Source: Streptomyces spiralis
Lineage (GTDB): Bacteria > Actinomycetota > Actinomycetes > Streptomycetales > Streptomycetaceae
Length of the DNA stretch: 64,000 bases
Assembly: GCF_014654675.1 (NCBI RefSeq)
Contig: NZ_BNBC01000001.1
Coordinates: forward strand, 212,129-276,128
Direction: 5' to 3'
Positions 54,134 through 64,000 of this stretch are shown piece after piece (within the stretch, counting starts at the first letter, position 1; each line of letters starts with the position of its first letter). The position numbers and the translations under genes are program-made. The notes below the pieces were generated by a model, which was not told the origin of the DNA, made no database searches, and saw nothing but the letters and a program-made list of their open reading frames with translations.

Positions 54134-55072
54134 TCAGACCGCTACCGGCTCGCCTGCCGCAGCGGCGATCTCCGCCTCCGCGACGACACCGGCGACACGG
54201 CGCAGCTTCTTCATCGGGGCGAGCTCGGAGTCGTAGACCTTCTTCACGCCGTCGCCCAGGGACGCCTCGATCACGCGGATGTCGCGGACCAGGCGCTCCA
54301 GACCCTGCGGCTCCACGGAGGCCGCCTGGTCGGAGCCCCACATGGCGCGGTCCAGGGTGATGTGGCGCTCGACGAAGGCCGCGCCGAGGGCGACCGCCGC
54401 CAGCGTGGTCTGCAGGCCCGTCTCGTGGCCGGAGTAGCCGATCGGGACGTTCGGGTACTCCTTCTCCAGCGTGTTGATCACGCGGAGGTTGAGCTCCTCG
54501 GCCTTCGCCGGGTAGGTCGAGGTGGCGTGGCACATCAGGATGTTGTCGCTGCCGAGCACCTCCACCGCGTGGCGGATCTGCTTCGGGGTGGACATGCCGG
54601 TGGAGAGGATGACGGTCCGGCCCGTGGCGCGGAGTTCGCGCAGCAGCTCGTCGTCCGTCAGGGAGGCCGAAGCCACCTTGTGGGCGGGCAGGTCGAACTT
54701 CTCCAGGAAGGCGACGGCCTCGGTGTCCCACGGGGAGGCGAACCAGTCGATCCCCTTCTCCTTGCAGTACGCGTCGATCTGGCGGTACTCGTCCTCGCCG
54801 AACTCCACGCGGTGGCGGTAGTCGATGTAGGTCATCCGGCCCCAGGGGGTGTCGCGCTCGATGTCCCACTGGTCGCGGGGGGTGCAGATCTCGGGCGTGC
54901 GCTTCTGGAACTTCACGGCGTCGCAGCCGGCCGCGGCGGCCGCGTCGATCAGCTTGAAGGCGTTCTCCAGCTCACCGTTGTGGTTGATGCCGATCTCGCC
55001 GCAGATGTAGACGGGACGGCCGGGGCCGACCTCGCGCGAACCGAACGTACGCAGACGGGAGTTGGTGCTCAT
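54134..55072 (-). CDS. neuB: NeuB-like nonulosonic acid synthase without SAF domain
   Basis: A 312-residue TIM-barrel enzyme that condenses a hexose substrate with phosphoenolpyruvate. YICGEIGINHNGELENAFKLIDAAAAAGCDAVKFQKR, TPWGRMTYIDYRHRVEF, WFASPWDTEAVAFLEKF, ILSTGMSTPKQI and HATSTYPAKAEELNLRVI are the NeuB/SpsE motifs. The usual C-terminal SAF (antifreeze-like) domain of ~60 residues, which completes the neighbour's active site, is absent. In S. coelicolor a similar cluster is associated with a Kdn-containing teichulosonic acid of the wall. It is 12 bases downstream of the NeuA fusion gene. Confidence 0.9.
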   Translation of the reverse strand: MSTNSRLRTFGSREVGPGRPVYICGEIGINHNGELENAFKLIDAAAAAGCDAVKFQKRTPEICTPRDQWDIERDTPWGRMTYIDYRHRVEFGEDEYRQIDAYCKEKGIDWFASPWDTEAVAFLEKFDLPAHKVASASLTDDELLRELRATGRTVILSTGMSTPKQIRHAVEVLGSDNILMCHATSTYPAKAEELNLRVINTLEKEYPNVPIGYSGHETGLQTTLAAVALGAAFVERHITLDRAMWGSDQAASVEPQGLERLVRDIRVIEASLGDGVKKVYDSELAPMKKLRRVAGVVAEAEIAAAAGEPVAV

Positions 55073-55084
55073 CAGGGGATGTCC

Positions 55085-56302
55085 TTACTTGGGGAGGGAG
55101 TCGAGACCGGGGCCGAGGATCCAGCCGGCGATCTCTCGGATCGCGCCGTCACCGCCCGGGACGGTGGTGACCGCGCGTGCGGCGCCGCGTACGACGTCGT
55201 GGGCGTTCGCGACCGCCACGGGCCAGCCGACGAGGGCGAAGCACGGCAGGTCGTTGACGTCGTTGCCGACGTAGAGCACGCGCTCCGGCGCGATGCCCTG
55301 CTCCTCGCACCACTGCTTCAGTGCGAGGTCCTTGCGGTCGATGCCGTGCAGCACCGGGAGCTTGAGCTTCCGGGCGCGGGCGGCGACCACAGGGTTCTGT
55401 TCCGTGGACAGGACCAGCATCTTCAGGCCGCTCTTGCGCAGGGCCGCGATGCCGAGTCCGTCGCCGCGGTGCACGGAGACGAACTCCCGTCCGTCGGAGT
55501 CGATCAGCACCCGGTCGTCGGTCTGGGTGCCGTCGAAGTCCAGTACGACCGCGTCGATGTCGTCGGCGGTCGGGAGGGCGCCAGGGCGGTCCCCGTCGAA
55601 GAGGGGTGCGAGGGCGCGGGCCCGTGCGAGGTCGTGCGGGTCGTCTATCTCCAGCACCCGGGCGGGGTCGGTGCGGACGAGTTCCGTACGGCCGAAGAAG
55701 CGGTGCCTGTGTGCGCGGAAGCCCGCCGCGTCCATGGCGTAGGCGGCGCCGGTCTCCAGGAAGTCCTGGGGGCGGTCCTGGCGGCGGGGGCGGAAGGACT
55801 TGTCGTGGTTGACCCCGAAGCCGCCCTCGCCCGCCGCGTCGGAGTGGCGCCAGACGAAGCCGTGGAAGGGAGCGACGGTGAGGGCGGTGTCCGCGCCCTG
55901 TTCCGCGACCGCGCCGGCGACGCCGTCGACGTCCTCGCGGACCAGGAAGGGGCTGGTGCACTGCACCAGCAGGACGATGTCGACGGAGGCGCCGTGCAGG
56001 GCCTCGTGGACGTCCATCGCGTGCAGGACGGCCGCCTCGGAGGTGGCGGTGTCGCCGGCGATGGCGGCCGGGCGCAGCACCACCTCGGCACCCGCCTCGC
56101 GCGCCGCGGCCGCGATGGCCCGGTCGTCTGTGGAGACGACCACGTCCGTGACGAGCCGGGCGGCCAGGCACTCGCGGACCGCCCGGGCGACCAGCGGGAC
56201 GCCGCCGACGGGGGCCAGGTTCTTGGCGGGCACTCCCTTGGAGCCGCCGCGCGCGGGGATCACCGCGAGTACGCGGCGCACCCCGACTGCTGTCTCGGAC
56301 AT
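55085..56302 (-). CDS. neuA: Bifunctional CMP-nonulosonate synthetase and HAD phosphatase
   Basis: A 405-residue fusion. Residues 1-235 form a NeuA-type cytidylyltransferase ([71 protein letters not shown]). Residues ~245-405 form a KdsC-like HAD phosphatase (VVLDFDGTQTDDRVLI, LSTEQNPVVAARARKL, YVGNDVNDLPCFALVGWPVAVANAH). The phosphatase half suggests that the synthase makes a 9-phosphate (Kdn-9-P or Neu5Ac-9-P) that is dephosphorylated before activation with CTP. An AAGGAGAAG ribosome site precedes ATG 56302. Confidence 0.92.
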   Translation of the reverse strand: MSETAVGVRRVLAVIPARGGSKGVPAKNLAPVGGVPLVARAVRECLAARLVTDVVVSTDDRAIAAAAREAGAEVVLRPAAIAGDTATSEAAVLHAMDVHEALHGASVDIVLLVQCTSPFLVREDVDGVAGAVAEQGADTALTVAPFHGFVWRHSDAAGEGGFGVNHDKSFRPRRQDRPQDFLETGAAYAMDAAGFRAHRHRFFGRTELVRTDPARVLEIDDPHDLARARALAPLFDGDRPGALPTADDIDAVVLDFDGTQTDDRVLIDSDGREFVSVHRGDGLGIAALRKSGLKMLVLSTEQNPVVAARARKLKLPVLHGIDRKDLALKQWCEEQGIAPERVLYVGNDVNDLPCFALVGWPVAVANAHDVVRGAARAVTTVPGGDGAIREIAGWILGPGLDSLPK

Positions 56303-56322
56303 GGGCTCTTCTCCTTGAAGGG

Positions 56323-57690
56323 TCACAGCTCGCCCATCCGCCGGATCACCGGGGCGACGCGCTGCACGCCGTGGCGGTAGGCGCCGCGGGCGGCGCGGCG
56401 GACGATCTGCCGGACGGCTCCGGGCTCCTTGTCGCCGGCCGGGGCGCCCGGCAGCGGGGTGCCGTCGGGGCCGAGGTGGTGGCGGGCGAGGATGCCCGGC
56501 AGATAGCCGGGCGCGGTGGCGGGCGTGTAGTAGGGGGTCAGGGGCGGCAGTCCGCCGGGCGCCGCCAGCAGCTCGGTGACGCGGGCGCGGGCCGTGTCGA
56601 AGGCGGTGGCGTAGGAGCCTCCTCCGGAGGAGGAAGGGCCCCCGGTCGCGACGCCCTGGCGGGCCACCCACTCCTCGTCGGGCACCGGGCGGTGGCCCGC
56701 GTCCAGCTGGTCCCAGGAGGCGAGGCAGCCGGAGCCGACGAAGTGGTGGTTGCCGAGCACCTCGCGCACGCCCAGGTCGGTGAGGATCACCGTGGGGATG
56801 CGTCGGTGCAGGGCCTCCAGGGCGGCCGTGGAGCTGACCGTGACCAGCAGGTCGGTGCGGTCCAGGACCTCGCCCATGTGGCCGTAGACGAGGCGCAGGT
56901 TGGGCGGCAGGCCGGTCTTCTGCGCCAGCTTCTGGTACGGCAGTTCCTCGATGTGGGTGGTGTGCTCGCCGGGCTTGGAGCGCAGCTTGAGCAGCACCTC
57001 GCGGTCGGGGTGCAGACGGGCGTGGCGGACCAGCCGGTCCAGCAGGTACGTGCGCTCCTCGCGGCGCTCCGGGACGGAGGGCTGGGCGGCGAACACCACG
57101 GTGTACGGCTTGTTCTCGCCCTGGTAGGTGGCGCCGCCCAGGAACGGCAGCGCCACCTCGGTGACCGCCGAGGCGTCGGCGCCCACCCCTTCGTAGACGG
57201 CGCGGAAACGGTCCGCGTCCTGGCGGGAGTTGGCGAGCACGAGGTCGGCGCCGTGACGCAGCAGCAGACCGTCGGCGAGCTTCTCGTAGACCACGCCGAC
57301 GTACCCGGTGACGACCACGGGACGCCGCTCGCTCCCCTGCCACACCCGCCTCAGCCCGTGCAGCATCGCCTGCACCCCGCCGCCGACGAGCGCGAGTACC
57401 AGCACGTCGTACGGCCTCGCGCCGCCGGCGTCCTCGCCCGCGGTGTCCATCGCGTGCAGGAACTCGACGGCGGTCACCTCGCGCAGCGAGTCCGCGCGGA
57501 CGCCGACCTCCGTCAGCTGGCGGGCGGTGGGGGTGGCTCGGCCCCGCAGGAGGTAGCCGTCCAGGTGGATGTCCGACGCGCCGGACTCGGCGGAGACAAG
57601 GCGCTTCGCGGTGAGCGCGCCCCATTTCCACCGGGTGTCGGAATCCGCGAGAACGGCGACTCGCCGGACCTTCATTGCACTTGCTGGCAC
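56323..57690 (-). CDS. DUF6716-type putative glycosyltransferase
   Basis: A 455-residue GT-B-like protein: VRRVAVLADSDTRWKWGALTAKRL at the start, VVVTGYVGVVYEKLADGLLLRHGADLVLANS in the middle and TDLLVTVSSTAALEALHRRIPTVILTDLGV in the nucleotide-binding half. The last ~110 residues are Gly/Pro-rich and basic. It is the first gene of the leftward operon. GTG 57690 has no Shine-Dalgarno sequence; TACGGT on the minus strand (57698-57703) ends seven bases before it, so the mRNA is probably leaderless. Assembly of the same polymer is inferred from the neighbours. Confidence 0.72.
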   Translation of the reverse strand: MPASAMKVRRVAVLADSDTRWKWGALTAKRLVSAESGASDIHLDGYLLRGRATPTARQLTEVGVRADSLREVTAVEFLHAMDTAGEDAGGARPYDVLVLALVGGGVQAMLHGLRRVWQGSERRPVVVTGYVGVVYEKLADGLLLRHGADLVLANSRQDADRFRAVYEGVGADASAVTEVALPFLGGATYQGENKPYTVVFAAQPSVPERREERTYLLDRLVRHARLHPDREVLLKLRSKPGEHTTHIEELPYQKLAQKTGLPPNLRLVYGHMGEVLDRTDLLVTVSSTAALEALHRRIPTVILTDLGVREVLGNHHFVGSGCLASWDQLDAGHRPVPDEEWVARQGVATGGPSSSGGGSYATAFDTARARVTELLAAPGGLPPLTPYYTPATAPGYLPGILARHHLGPDGTPLPGAPAGDKEPGAVRQIVRRAARGAYRHGVQRVAPVIRRMGEL

Positions 57691-57889
57691 GCCGAAGACC
57701 GTAGGAAGGCATTTCTAGGTTCGGCCCAACCCGAACGCAACAAACGGTTAACAGCACACCGCCGAACGGCGAATCGGCCCGGGAAACGCAACGAAAAAGC
57801 CGTGGTTCACGGCTTCGCCACGCGTCGTTCATCCATGGTCAAACTGAAGGTAAAGACGCAGGCGGGGCCCGGCACCTAACGTCACATGC
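57691..57889. promoter_or_regulatory. Divergent promoter region of the wall-polymer cluster
   Basis: Two outward-facing -10-like hexamers sit seven bases from their start codons: TACGGT (minus strand, 57698-57703) and TAACGT (plus strand, 57877-57882). The bases 57715-57865 between them are AT-richer than the genes and contain no frame of interest. Confidence 0.6.
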
Positions 57890-58885
57890 GTGGTCAAGCT
57901 CTCCGTCATCGTGCCGTTCTACAACGTGCAGAAATACGCGCCCGACACCTTGAGAAGTCTTCGTGCGAACGCGCGCGACGACTTCGAATTCGTGCTGGTC
58001 GACGACTGTTCAAGCGACGAGACACCGGACATTCTCGCGCATGCCGAGCGTGAACTGCCGGGCGCTGTACACGTCCGGCACGAGCGGAACGGAGGACTGG
58101 CGACCGCGCGCAACACCGGAATCGACAGGGCGCGCGGGGAGTACCTGACGTTCCTGGACGGCGACGACTGGCTGGCCCCCGGCTACTACCAGCGGCTCCT
58201 CGCCGCGATCGAGGAACTGGGCTGCGACTTCGTGCGCTCCGACCATGTGCAGTGCACCGGCCGGGCGCGCACGATCCACCGGGTTCCGCACGGCCGGCGC
58301 GGGGTGGTGCTGGACCCGCGCTCGGCGATCCTGCCCGCCGACCGCTCCACCTCGGTCGACTACCCCTACGCCTGGGCGGGCATCTACCACCGGCGCCTGG
58401 TCGAGAAGGGCCTGCTGCACTTCACCGACGGGCTGCGCACGGCCGAGGACCGGCCGTGGATATGGCGGCTGCACCGGGAGGCCGAGTCCTTCGCCGTGGT
58501 GGGTCTGCTCGGGGTGCACTACCGGCGCGGGGTGGCCTCCTCCCTCACCCAGATCGGCGACGTGCGCCAACTGGACTTCATCCGCGCCTTCGACCAGGTC
58601 GTCCAGGACACGGCGAAGGACCGGGACGCGGACCGGCTGCTGCCCAAGGCGGTGCGCACGTACTGCGCGATCATCTCCCATCATCTGGGTTCCATCGAAA
58701 GGTTCGAACCGGCGGTGGCACGGAAGCTGAAGTCGCTGAGCGCGGCCGCCCTGCGGCGCATGCCGCAGGACGTTCTCGACGAGGCGCTGGACTCCATGGA
58801 CGTCCAGCGGGCCACCCGGCTGCGCCGGTTGCGCCGCCGCCCGGCCTCGGCCTCGGCCCCGGCCTCGACGGGGGCCTCCGCATGA
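57890..58885 (+). CDS. Family 2 glycosyltransferase
   Basis: A 331-residue GT-A enzyme. VVKLSVIVPFYNVQKYAPDTLRSL, FVLVDDCSSDETPDIL, GLATARNTGIDRARGEYLTFLDGDDW (the DxD-like metal site) and AEDRPWIWRLHREAE (catalytic E-D) place it in GT2. The last 30 residues are a basic, Ala/Pro/Ser tail. GTG 57890 has no ribosome site and lies seven bases from TAACGT, so translation is probably leaderless. The stop overlaps the start of the polysialyltransferase-like gene (ATGA). Confidence 0.88.
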   Translation: MVKLSVIVPFYNVQKYAPDTLRSLRANARDDFEFVLVDDCSSDETPDILAHAERELPGAVHVRHERNGGLATARNTGIDRARGEYLTFLDGDDWLAPGYYQRLLAAIEELGCDFVRSDHVQCTGRARTIHRVPHGRRGVVLDPRSAILPADRSTSVDYPYAWAGIYHRRLVEKGLLHFTDGLRTAEDRPWIWRLHREAESFAVVGLLGVHYRRGVASSLTQIGDVRQLDFIRAFDQVVQDTAKDRDADRLLPKAVRTYCAIISHHLGSIERFEPAVARKLKSLSAAALRRMPQDVLDEALDSMDVQRATRLRRLRRRPASASAPASTGASA

Positions 58886-60219
58886 CCACGCAGATCTTCC
58901 TGGCCTCCACGCTGTACGGCACGGCCACGCTCGCCGCCGCCCTCGACTCCGACCGCTTCGGCCCCGCCGACCGCCGCATGCTGCTGGTCTGCAACAACGC
59001 CGCGACGCCCGAGACCACCCCGGCGCTGGACGAACTGCCCGGCTTCGAGCAGCTGCGGGAGAGGTTCGACGACGTGGTGTCGTGGAACGAGACCATCGCG
59101 CCGTTCCACCCGGGCGGCTGGAGCCCGCGCCTGGACGACGTCCCGCTGTGGGAGCGGCACCTGCGGCTGCTGTGGAACCTGGGCGACGACGACGTCGAGC
59201 TGGTCGTCGAGTCCATCCAGGTCAATCCGGCCCTCGGCTTCTGCCAGATCTTCACCGGCGCGCCCGTCACCGTCTACGCCGACGGCCTGATGAGCTACGG
59301 CCCCACCCGCAACAAGATCGACCCGCTGGTCGGCACCCGCGTCGACCGCGTGCTGCACCTGGACCTGGTGCCGGGCCTGAAGCCGGTGCTGCTCACCGAG
59401 TTCGGCGTCGAGGCGGAGATCGTGCCGACGGACGCCTTCGTCAAGGTGCTGGCCGAACTGTCGGACATCGCCGAGGAGTTGCCGGAGACCGGGGACGAAC
59501 CCGCGCTGCTGCTCGGCCAGTACCTGTCCGCGCTGGACATCCTCACCGCCGAGGAGGAGGAGACGCTGCATGTGCGGATGCTGCGGGGCGCGGTCGCGCT
59601 CGGCCACACCCGCGTCGTCTTCAAGCCGCACCCCTCGGCGCCGGCCGGCTGGTCGCGGGCGCTGGAGCGGGAGGCGGAGAGACTGGGCGCCGAGCTGACC
59701 GTGCTCGACACGCCCGTGCTCGCCGAGGTGCTGTACCAGCGGATGCGTCCGGCGCTGGTCGTCGGCTGCTTCTCCACCGCGCTGCTCACCGCCTCCGCGC
59801 TGTACGGGCTGCCGGTCGCCCGCACCGGCACCGGCACGCTCCTGGAGCGCCTGACGCCGTACGAGAACAGCAACCGGATACCGGTGACGATCGTCGACGC
59901 GCTCCTGCCCGACCTGGACGACCGGGCGGCGGTCACCGGGCAGCGCCCGGGCATGGCCGTCGACGCGCTGACCGAGCTGGTCAGGGCGGTCTCCTTCGCG
60001 ATGCAGCCGAAGATCCACCCGGGTCTGCGCCCGGCCGCCGAGCGGTACCTCGCCACCCGTCTGGACCCGCACACCCGGCGCTACTTCAAGCGCCGCCGCC
60101 TCACCTCGCTGGCCCTGCCCGGCGGTGTCCCGGCGCAGCTGGCCTTCATCCGGCGCAACGCGACGGTGCGGCGCGTGGCCCGCCGGGCACGGTCGCTGGG
60201 GCGCGCGGCGGGCCGCTGA
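58882..60219 (+). CDS. Alpha-2,8-polysialyltransferase-family protein
   Basis: A 445-residue protein of the POLYSIA (alpha-2,8-polysialyltransferase) family. QIFLASTLYGTATLAAALDSDRFGP begins the fold, ESIQVNPALGFCQIFTGAPVTVYADGLMSYGPTRNKI follows, LLLGQYLSALDILTAEEE and HTRVVFKPHPSAP carry the His-Pro motif, and ALVVGCFSTALLTASALYGLPVARTGTG the second CMP-site motif. The C-terminus is strongly basic, suited to membrane contact. It is coupled to the GT2 gene by a four-base overlap. It probably extends a polynonulosonic chain. Confidence 0.85.
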   Translation: MTTQIFLASTLYGTATLAAALDSDRFGPADRRMLLVCNNAATPETTPALDELPGFEQLRERFDDVVSWNETIAPFHPGGWSPRLDDVPLWERHLRLLWNLGDDDVELVVESIQVNPALGFCQIFTGAPVTVYADGLMSYGPTRNKIDPLVGTRVDRVLHLDLVPGLKPVLLTEFGVEAEIVPTDAFVKVLAELSDIAEELPETGDEPALLLGQYLSALDILTAEEEETLHVRMLRGAVALGHTRVVFKPHPSAPAGWSRALEREAERLGAELTVLDTPVLAEVLYQRMRPALVVGCFSTALLTASALYGLPVARTGTGTLLERLTPYENSNRIPVTIVDALLPDLDDRAAVTGQRPGMAVDALTELVRAVSFAMQPKIHPGLRPAAERYLATRLDPHTRRYFKRRRLTSLALPGGVPAQLAFIRRNATVRRVARRARSLGRAAGR

Positions 60220-60247
60220 CGACCGACCGGGGCTCCGGAGCGGCGGC

Positions 60248-60352
60248 TCAGCCGGTCCCGTAGCGGGCCTCGATGTCGTAGCCCTCCCGGCGCTCGTCCG
60301 GGAGGGACCGCACGCCCTGTTCCTCGTGGGCCGCGGTTGACCTGCGGGTGCC
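60248..60352 (-). pseudogene. Possible remnant of a coding sequence
   Basis: The minus-strand frame reads STAAHEEQGVRSLPDERR and then EGYDIEARYGTG before a stop at 60248, with good codon bias but no start codon and no upstream domain. The frame is interrupted at the LysE gene's end. It looks like the last ~35 codons of a lost gene; I cannot say which. Confidence 0.3.
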
Positions 60353-61009
60353 CTACGCGCTCGCCAGCGAGAGCTTCACCGCGAAGCCGAAGAACAGCGC
60401 GCCCGCCGCCGAGGTCGCCCACGCCGACAGGCGCTTGCGGCGGCGGAAGGCGGCCGCCAGCTTGGTGCCGCTGAAGATCAGGGCGCTGAGGTAGAGGAAG
60501 CTGGCCAGCTGGGCGAAGGTGCCGAGGATCACGAAGGACAGGGCCGGGTAGGCGTAGCCGGGGTCGACGAACTGCACGAAGAAGGCGATGAAGAACAGGA
60601 TCGCCTTCGGGTTGAACAGGCTGATGACGAGGGCACGGCGGTAGGGGCGCTCATGGGCGGGACCGGCCTCGGCCGGGACGTCCTCCGCCGCGGCCCGTTC
60701 GCGCCGGGTCCGCCACATCCCCCAGGCGGCCCGCAGCATGCCGATCGCGAGCCATGTCAGATACCCGGCACCGGCGTACTTCACGATCCCGAACAGCACC
60801 GCGTTCGCCTTGAGCAGGGAGGCGACCCCGGCGGCCGACAGCGTCATCAGCACGGTGTCACCGCACCAGACGCCCGCGGCGGCGGTGTACCCCGCCCGGA
60901 TGCCGCGCCGGGCGGCCACGGACAGCACGTAGAGCGAGTTGGGTCCTGGCAGCAGGACGATCAGGACGAGTCCTGCCAGGTAGGTGGGGAGATCGATGAC
61001 GCCGAACAT
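60353..61009 (-). CDS. LysE/RhtB-family amino acid exporter
   Basis: A 218-residue LysE-type exporter with six spans. LAGLVLIVLLPGPNSLYVLSVAARRGIRAGYTAAAGVWCGDTVLM carries the family motif GPN...G...G, and YRRALVISLFNPKAILFFIAFFVQFVD the second motif with NPK. It is most like LeuE (leucine/methionine analogues). The ATG has no Shine-Dalgarno sequence; GACACT on the minus strand ends six bases before it and lies inside an inverted repeat, so the promoter may be repressed by a dyad-binding protein. Confidence 0.88.
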   Translation of the reverse strand: MFGVIDLPTYLAGLVLIVLLPGPNSLYVLSVAARRGIRAGYTAAAGVWCGDTVLMTLSAAGVASLLKANAVLFGIVKYAGAGYLTWLAIGMLRAAWGMWRTRRERAAAEDVPAEAGPAHERPYRRALVISLFNPKAILFFIAFFVQFVDPGYAYPALSFVILGTFAQLASFLYLSALIFSGTKLAAAFRRRKRLSAWATSAAGALFFGFAVKLSLASA

Positions 61010-61011
61010 GG

Positions 61012-61043
61012 CAGGAGTGTCCCACGGGGGTGCGACACTCCTG
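61012..61043. promoter_or_regulatory. Inverted repeat over the LysE promoter
   Basis: CAGGAGTGTC and its exact complement GACACTCCTG, 12 bases apart, begin three bases upstream of the LysE ATG and cover its likely -10. A dimeric repressor site is the simplest reading. Confidence 0.6.
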
Positions 61044-61086
61044 GTGGGGATTTCGGGGGGCGAGACGGGTGGCCCGGCCCCCTCGC

Positions 61087-62667
<1,581 letters not shown>

Positions 62668-62980
62668 GGTGTGTGCCTCCGCGTTCTTGTTACTCGCCAG
62701 TTACTCGCCGGTATCCCGATCCTCGCCACGGACTGTAGCCGCGGCCGTGCGCCGGGTGGAGTGCCCCACGCTGGGACCTTGCTCACAGACCTGTTCGGCC
62801 CGCTGTTCGCCACACCGTGCGGCCCGCCGAGCGGCCCGCTGTTCGCCACGCCTCCCATCACGCTTTCGGGGACGGGCTCCGCCTTCCAGCGTGCCCCCTG
62901 GTTCACGGTCGGTCACCCGTGGGGAGACATCCGGTGTACTTCCGGACCACGGCGACTCGACAGCCACGACGGGGGGCGGT
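62668..62980. other. Divergent gap between the mutase and L,D-transpeptidase genes
   Basis: No gene seen. The 18-base sequence CGGCCCGCTGTTCGCCAC occurs twice as a direct repeat, at 62796-62813 and 62832-62849, 36 bases apart. Promoters of both flanking genes should lie here; GGGGGGCGGT precedes the rightward ATG. Confidence 0.5.
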
Positions 62981-63916
62981 ATGCGCATCGGAGACATCAG
63001 GAGATCGGGCGTCGCCGTGGCGGCGGCCGTGGCGCTGGCCGCGGTGTGCGCATGCACGGTGCAGGCCCCCGGCGCGGGCTCCGGATCGGGAACCGGCGCG
63101 GGAGGGGACGGTGGCGGACACCGCGGGCCGGTGCACATCGAGATCCCCACCACCAGCCCGCCCGGCGACCGCGCCTCCACCGACGACAGACCGGGCGGCG
63201 CGACTCCGGGGACGGCCCGCGGAGCCGGAACCACACCGGGCACGGCCCCGGGCAGCACGCCCGGCCGGGCGCCGAGCGCGCCCGCGCCCGTCCTGTGGTC
63301 CCGCGGTGACAGCGGCAGCGGCGTCCGCGAGCTCCAGGCCCGCCTGCGTCAGGTCGCCTGGCTGTTCGACGGCCCGACGGGGACGTACGACGATCTGACG
63401 GAGCAGGCGGTCAAGGGCTTCCAGGGCAAGCGGGGCCTGCCGACGACGGGACGGACCGACACCGTCACCTGGCAGCGACTGCTCGCCATGTCGCACGAGC
63501 CGGGCAAGTGGGAGCTGTACCTGATGGGCGGTCAGCCGGCCGGCGCGCCGGACCCGCGCTGTCTGACCGGCCGGGTGCTGTGCATCGACAAGACCAGCCG
63601 GACGCTGCGCTGGATGGTCGGCGGACGGACTCTCTCGACGGTGTCGGTGCGGTTCGGCACCCAGTACACACCCACCCGGGAAGGTGTGTTCACGGTCTAC
63701 TGGAAGTCACGCCACCATGTGTCGACGCTCTACCACTCCCCCATGCCGTACGCGATGTTCTTCAGTGGCGGCCAAGCCGTGCACTACTCCTACGACTTCG
63801 CGGCCCGGGGTTACGCCGGTGGCTCGCACGGCTGCGTCAACGTACGGGACGAGGCGGCCATCGCGCAGCTGTTCGCACAGGTGAGGGTGGGGGACAAGGT
63901 CGTCGTGCACTGGTGA
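62981..63916 (+). CDS. L,D-transpeptidase (YkuD) lipoprotein with peptidoglycan-binding domain
   Basis: A 311-residue exported enzyme. The signal SGVAVAAAVALAAVCAC ends in a plausible lipobox (VCAC). A Gly/Thr/Pro linker follows to residue ~105, then a PG_binding_1 domain (LWSRGDSGSGVRELQARLRQVAWLFDGPTGTYDDLTEQAVKGFQGKRGLPTTGRTDTVTWQRL), then YkuD with HYSYDFAARGYAGGSHGCVNVRDEAAI; the catalytic Cys is in SHGCVNV. It forms 3-3 cross-links in the wall. ATG 62981 was chosen for the signal peptide and the G-rich ribosome site. Confidence 0.9.
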   Translation: MRIGDIRRSGVAVAAAVALAAVCACTVQAPGAGSGSGTGAGGDGGGHRGPVHIEIPTTSPPGDRASTDDRPGGATPGTARGAGTTPGTAPGSTPGRAPSAPAPVLWSRGDSGSGVRELQARLRQVAWLFDGPTGTYDDLTEQAVKGFQGKRGLPTTGRTDTVTWQRLLAMSHEPGKWELYLMGGQPAGAPDPRCLTGRVLCIDKTSRTLRWMVGGRTLSTVSVRFGTQYTPTREGVFTVYWKSRHHVSTLYHSPMPYAMFFSGGQAVHYSYDFAARGYAGGSHGCVNVRDEAAIAQLFAQVRVGDKVVVHW

Positions 63917-64000
63917 CGCCGGAGAGGCCGACCATACGTCGACGGGCGTGCGGAGAGCGCGAGGAGTGAGGCGGGGCGCGGGCGGGACCGGGGGAACGTG

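Overview
The window comes from a Streptomyces chromosome, closely related in gene order to the S. coelicolor SCO4869-SCO4927 segment but read in the opposite direction. The support is very high GC with strong third-position bias, frequent GTG starts and 4-base stop/start overlaps, and recognisable Streptomyces genes: the AfsQ1/AfsQ2/SigQ signalling set, PccB/PccE/AccA2 acyl-CoA carboxylase, and a WhiJ-type HTH plus DUF397 module. I saw no rRNA, tRNA, CRISPR array, integrase or insertion sequence.

Layout. 0-6 kb: the start of birA (cut by the window edge), then pccB-pccE, a 42-residue peptide, maf, a membrane protein and accA2; together they make and biotinylate a propionyl/acyl-CoA carboxylase. 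6-17 kb: a DeoR-type regulator, an LpdA-type flavoprotein, a purine nucleoside phosphorylase, a PGM2-like phosphohexomutase, deoC and two overlapping aldehyde dehydrogenase genes, one without a catalytic half. 17-24 kb: small secreted proteins, a P-loop kinase, sigQ and afsQ1-afsQ2-lipoprotein, VanZ and PspC proteins. 24-31 kb: adenosine deaminase, a hydrolase with an Asp in place of the nucleophilic Ser, a LysR/MFS divergent pair, an ECF sigma factor, STAS, AEC and Uma2 proteins. 31-40 kb: deoA, cdd and a nucleoside ABC importer (two permeases, ATPase, BMP lipoprotein), then an M20 peptidase.

The genes at 9.9-16.9, 24-25 and 31.6-38.6 kb form one pathway: import of nucleosides, deamination, phosphorolysis, pentose-1-phosphate isomerisation, aldol cleavage and oxidation of acetaldehyde. 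Five promoters of this pathway carry the palindrome CTACGCGCGTAG (four exact, one degenerate), so it is probably a single regulon. Three of the exact sites lie next to promoters that appear to give leaderless mRNAs.

40-53 kb is an accessory stretch: an Rpn-like nuclease with a detached copy of its C-terminus, a WhiJ-like module, and a segment bounded by 212-bp direct repeats. The left repeat is a copy of the 3' part of the glycosyltransferase gene at 53 kb and is joined to a truncated Ser/Thr kinase. Between the repeats lie a 2161-residue secreted RHS/YD-repeat protein with a membrane-protein gene directly downstream (possible toxin/immunity pair) and a Tat-exported TagC-like protein. 53-60 kb is a nonulosonic acid (sialic acid/Kdn) wall-polymer cluster: neuB, a NeuA-HAD fusion, DUF6716, GT2 and two polysialyltransferase-like proteins. 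60-64 kb holds a LysE exporter, a methylmalonyl-CoA-mutase-like catalytic subunit without a B12 domain, and a YkuD L,D-transpeptidase.
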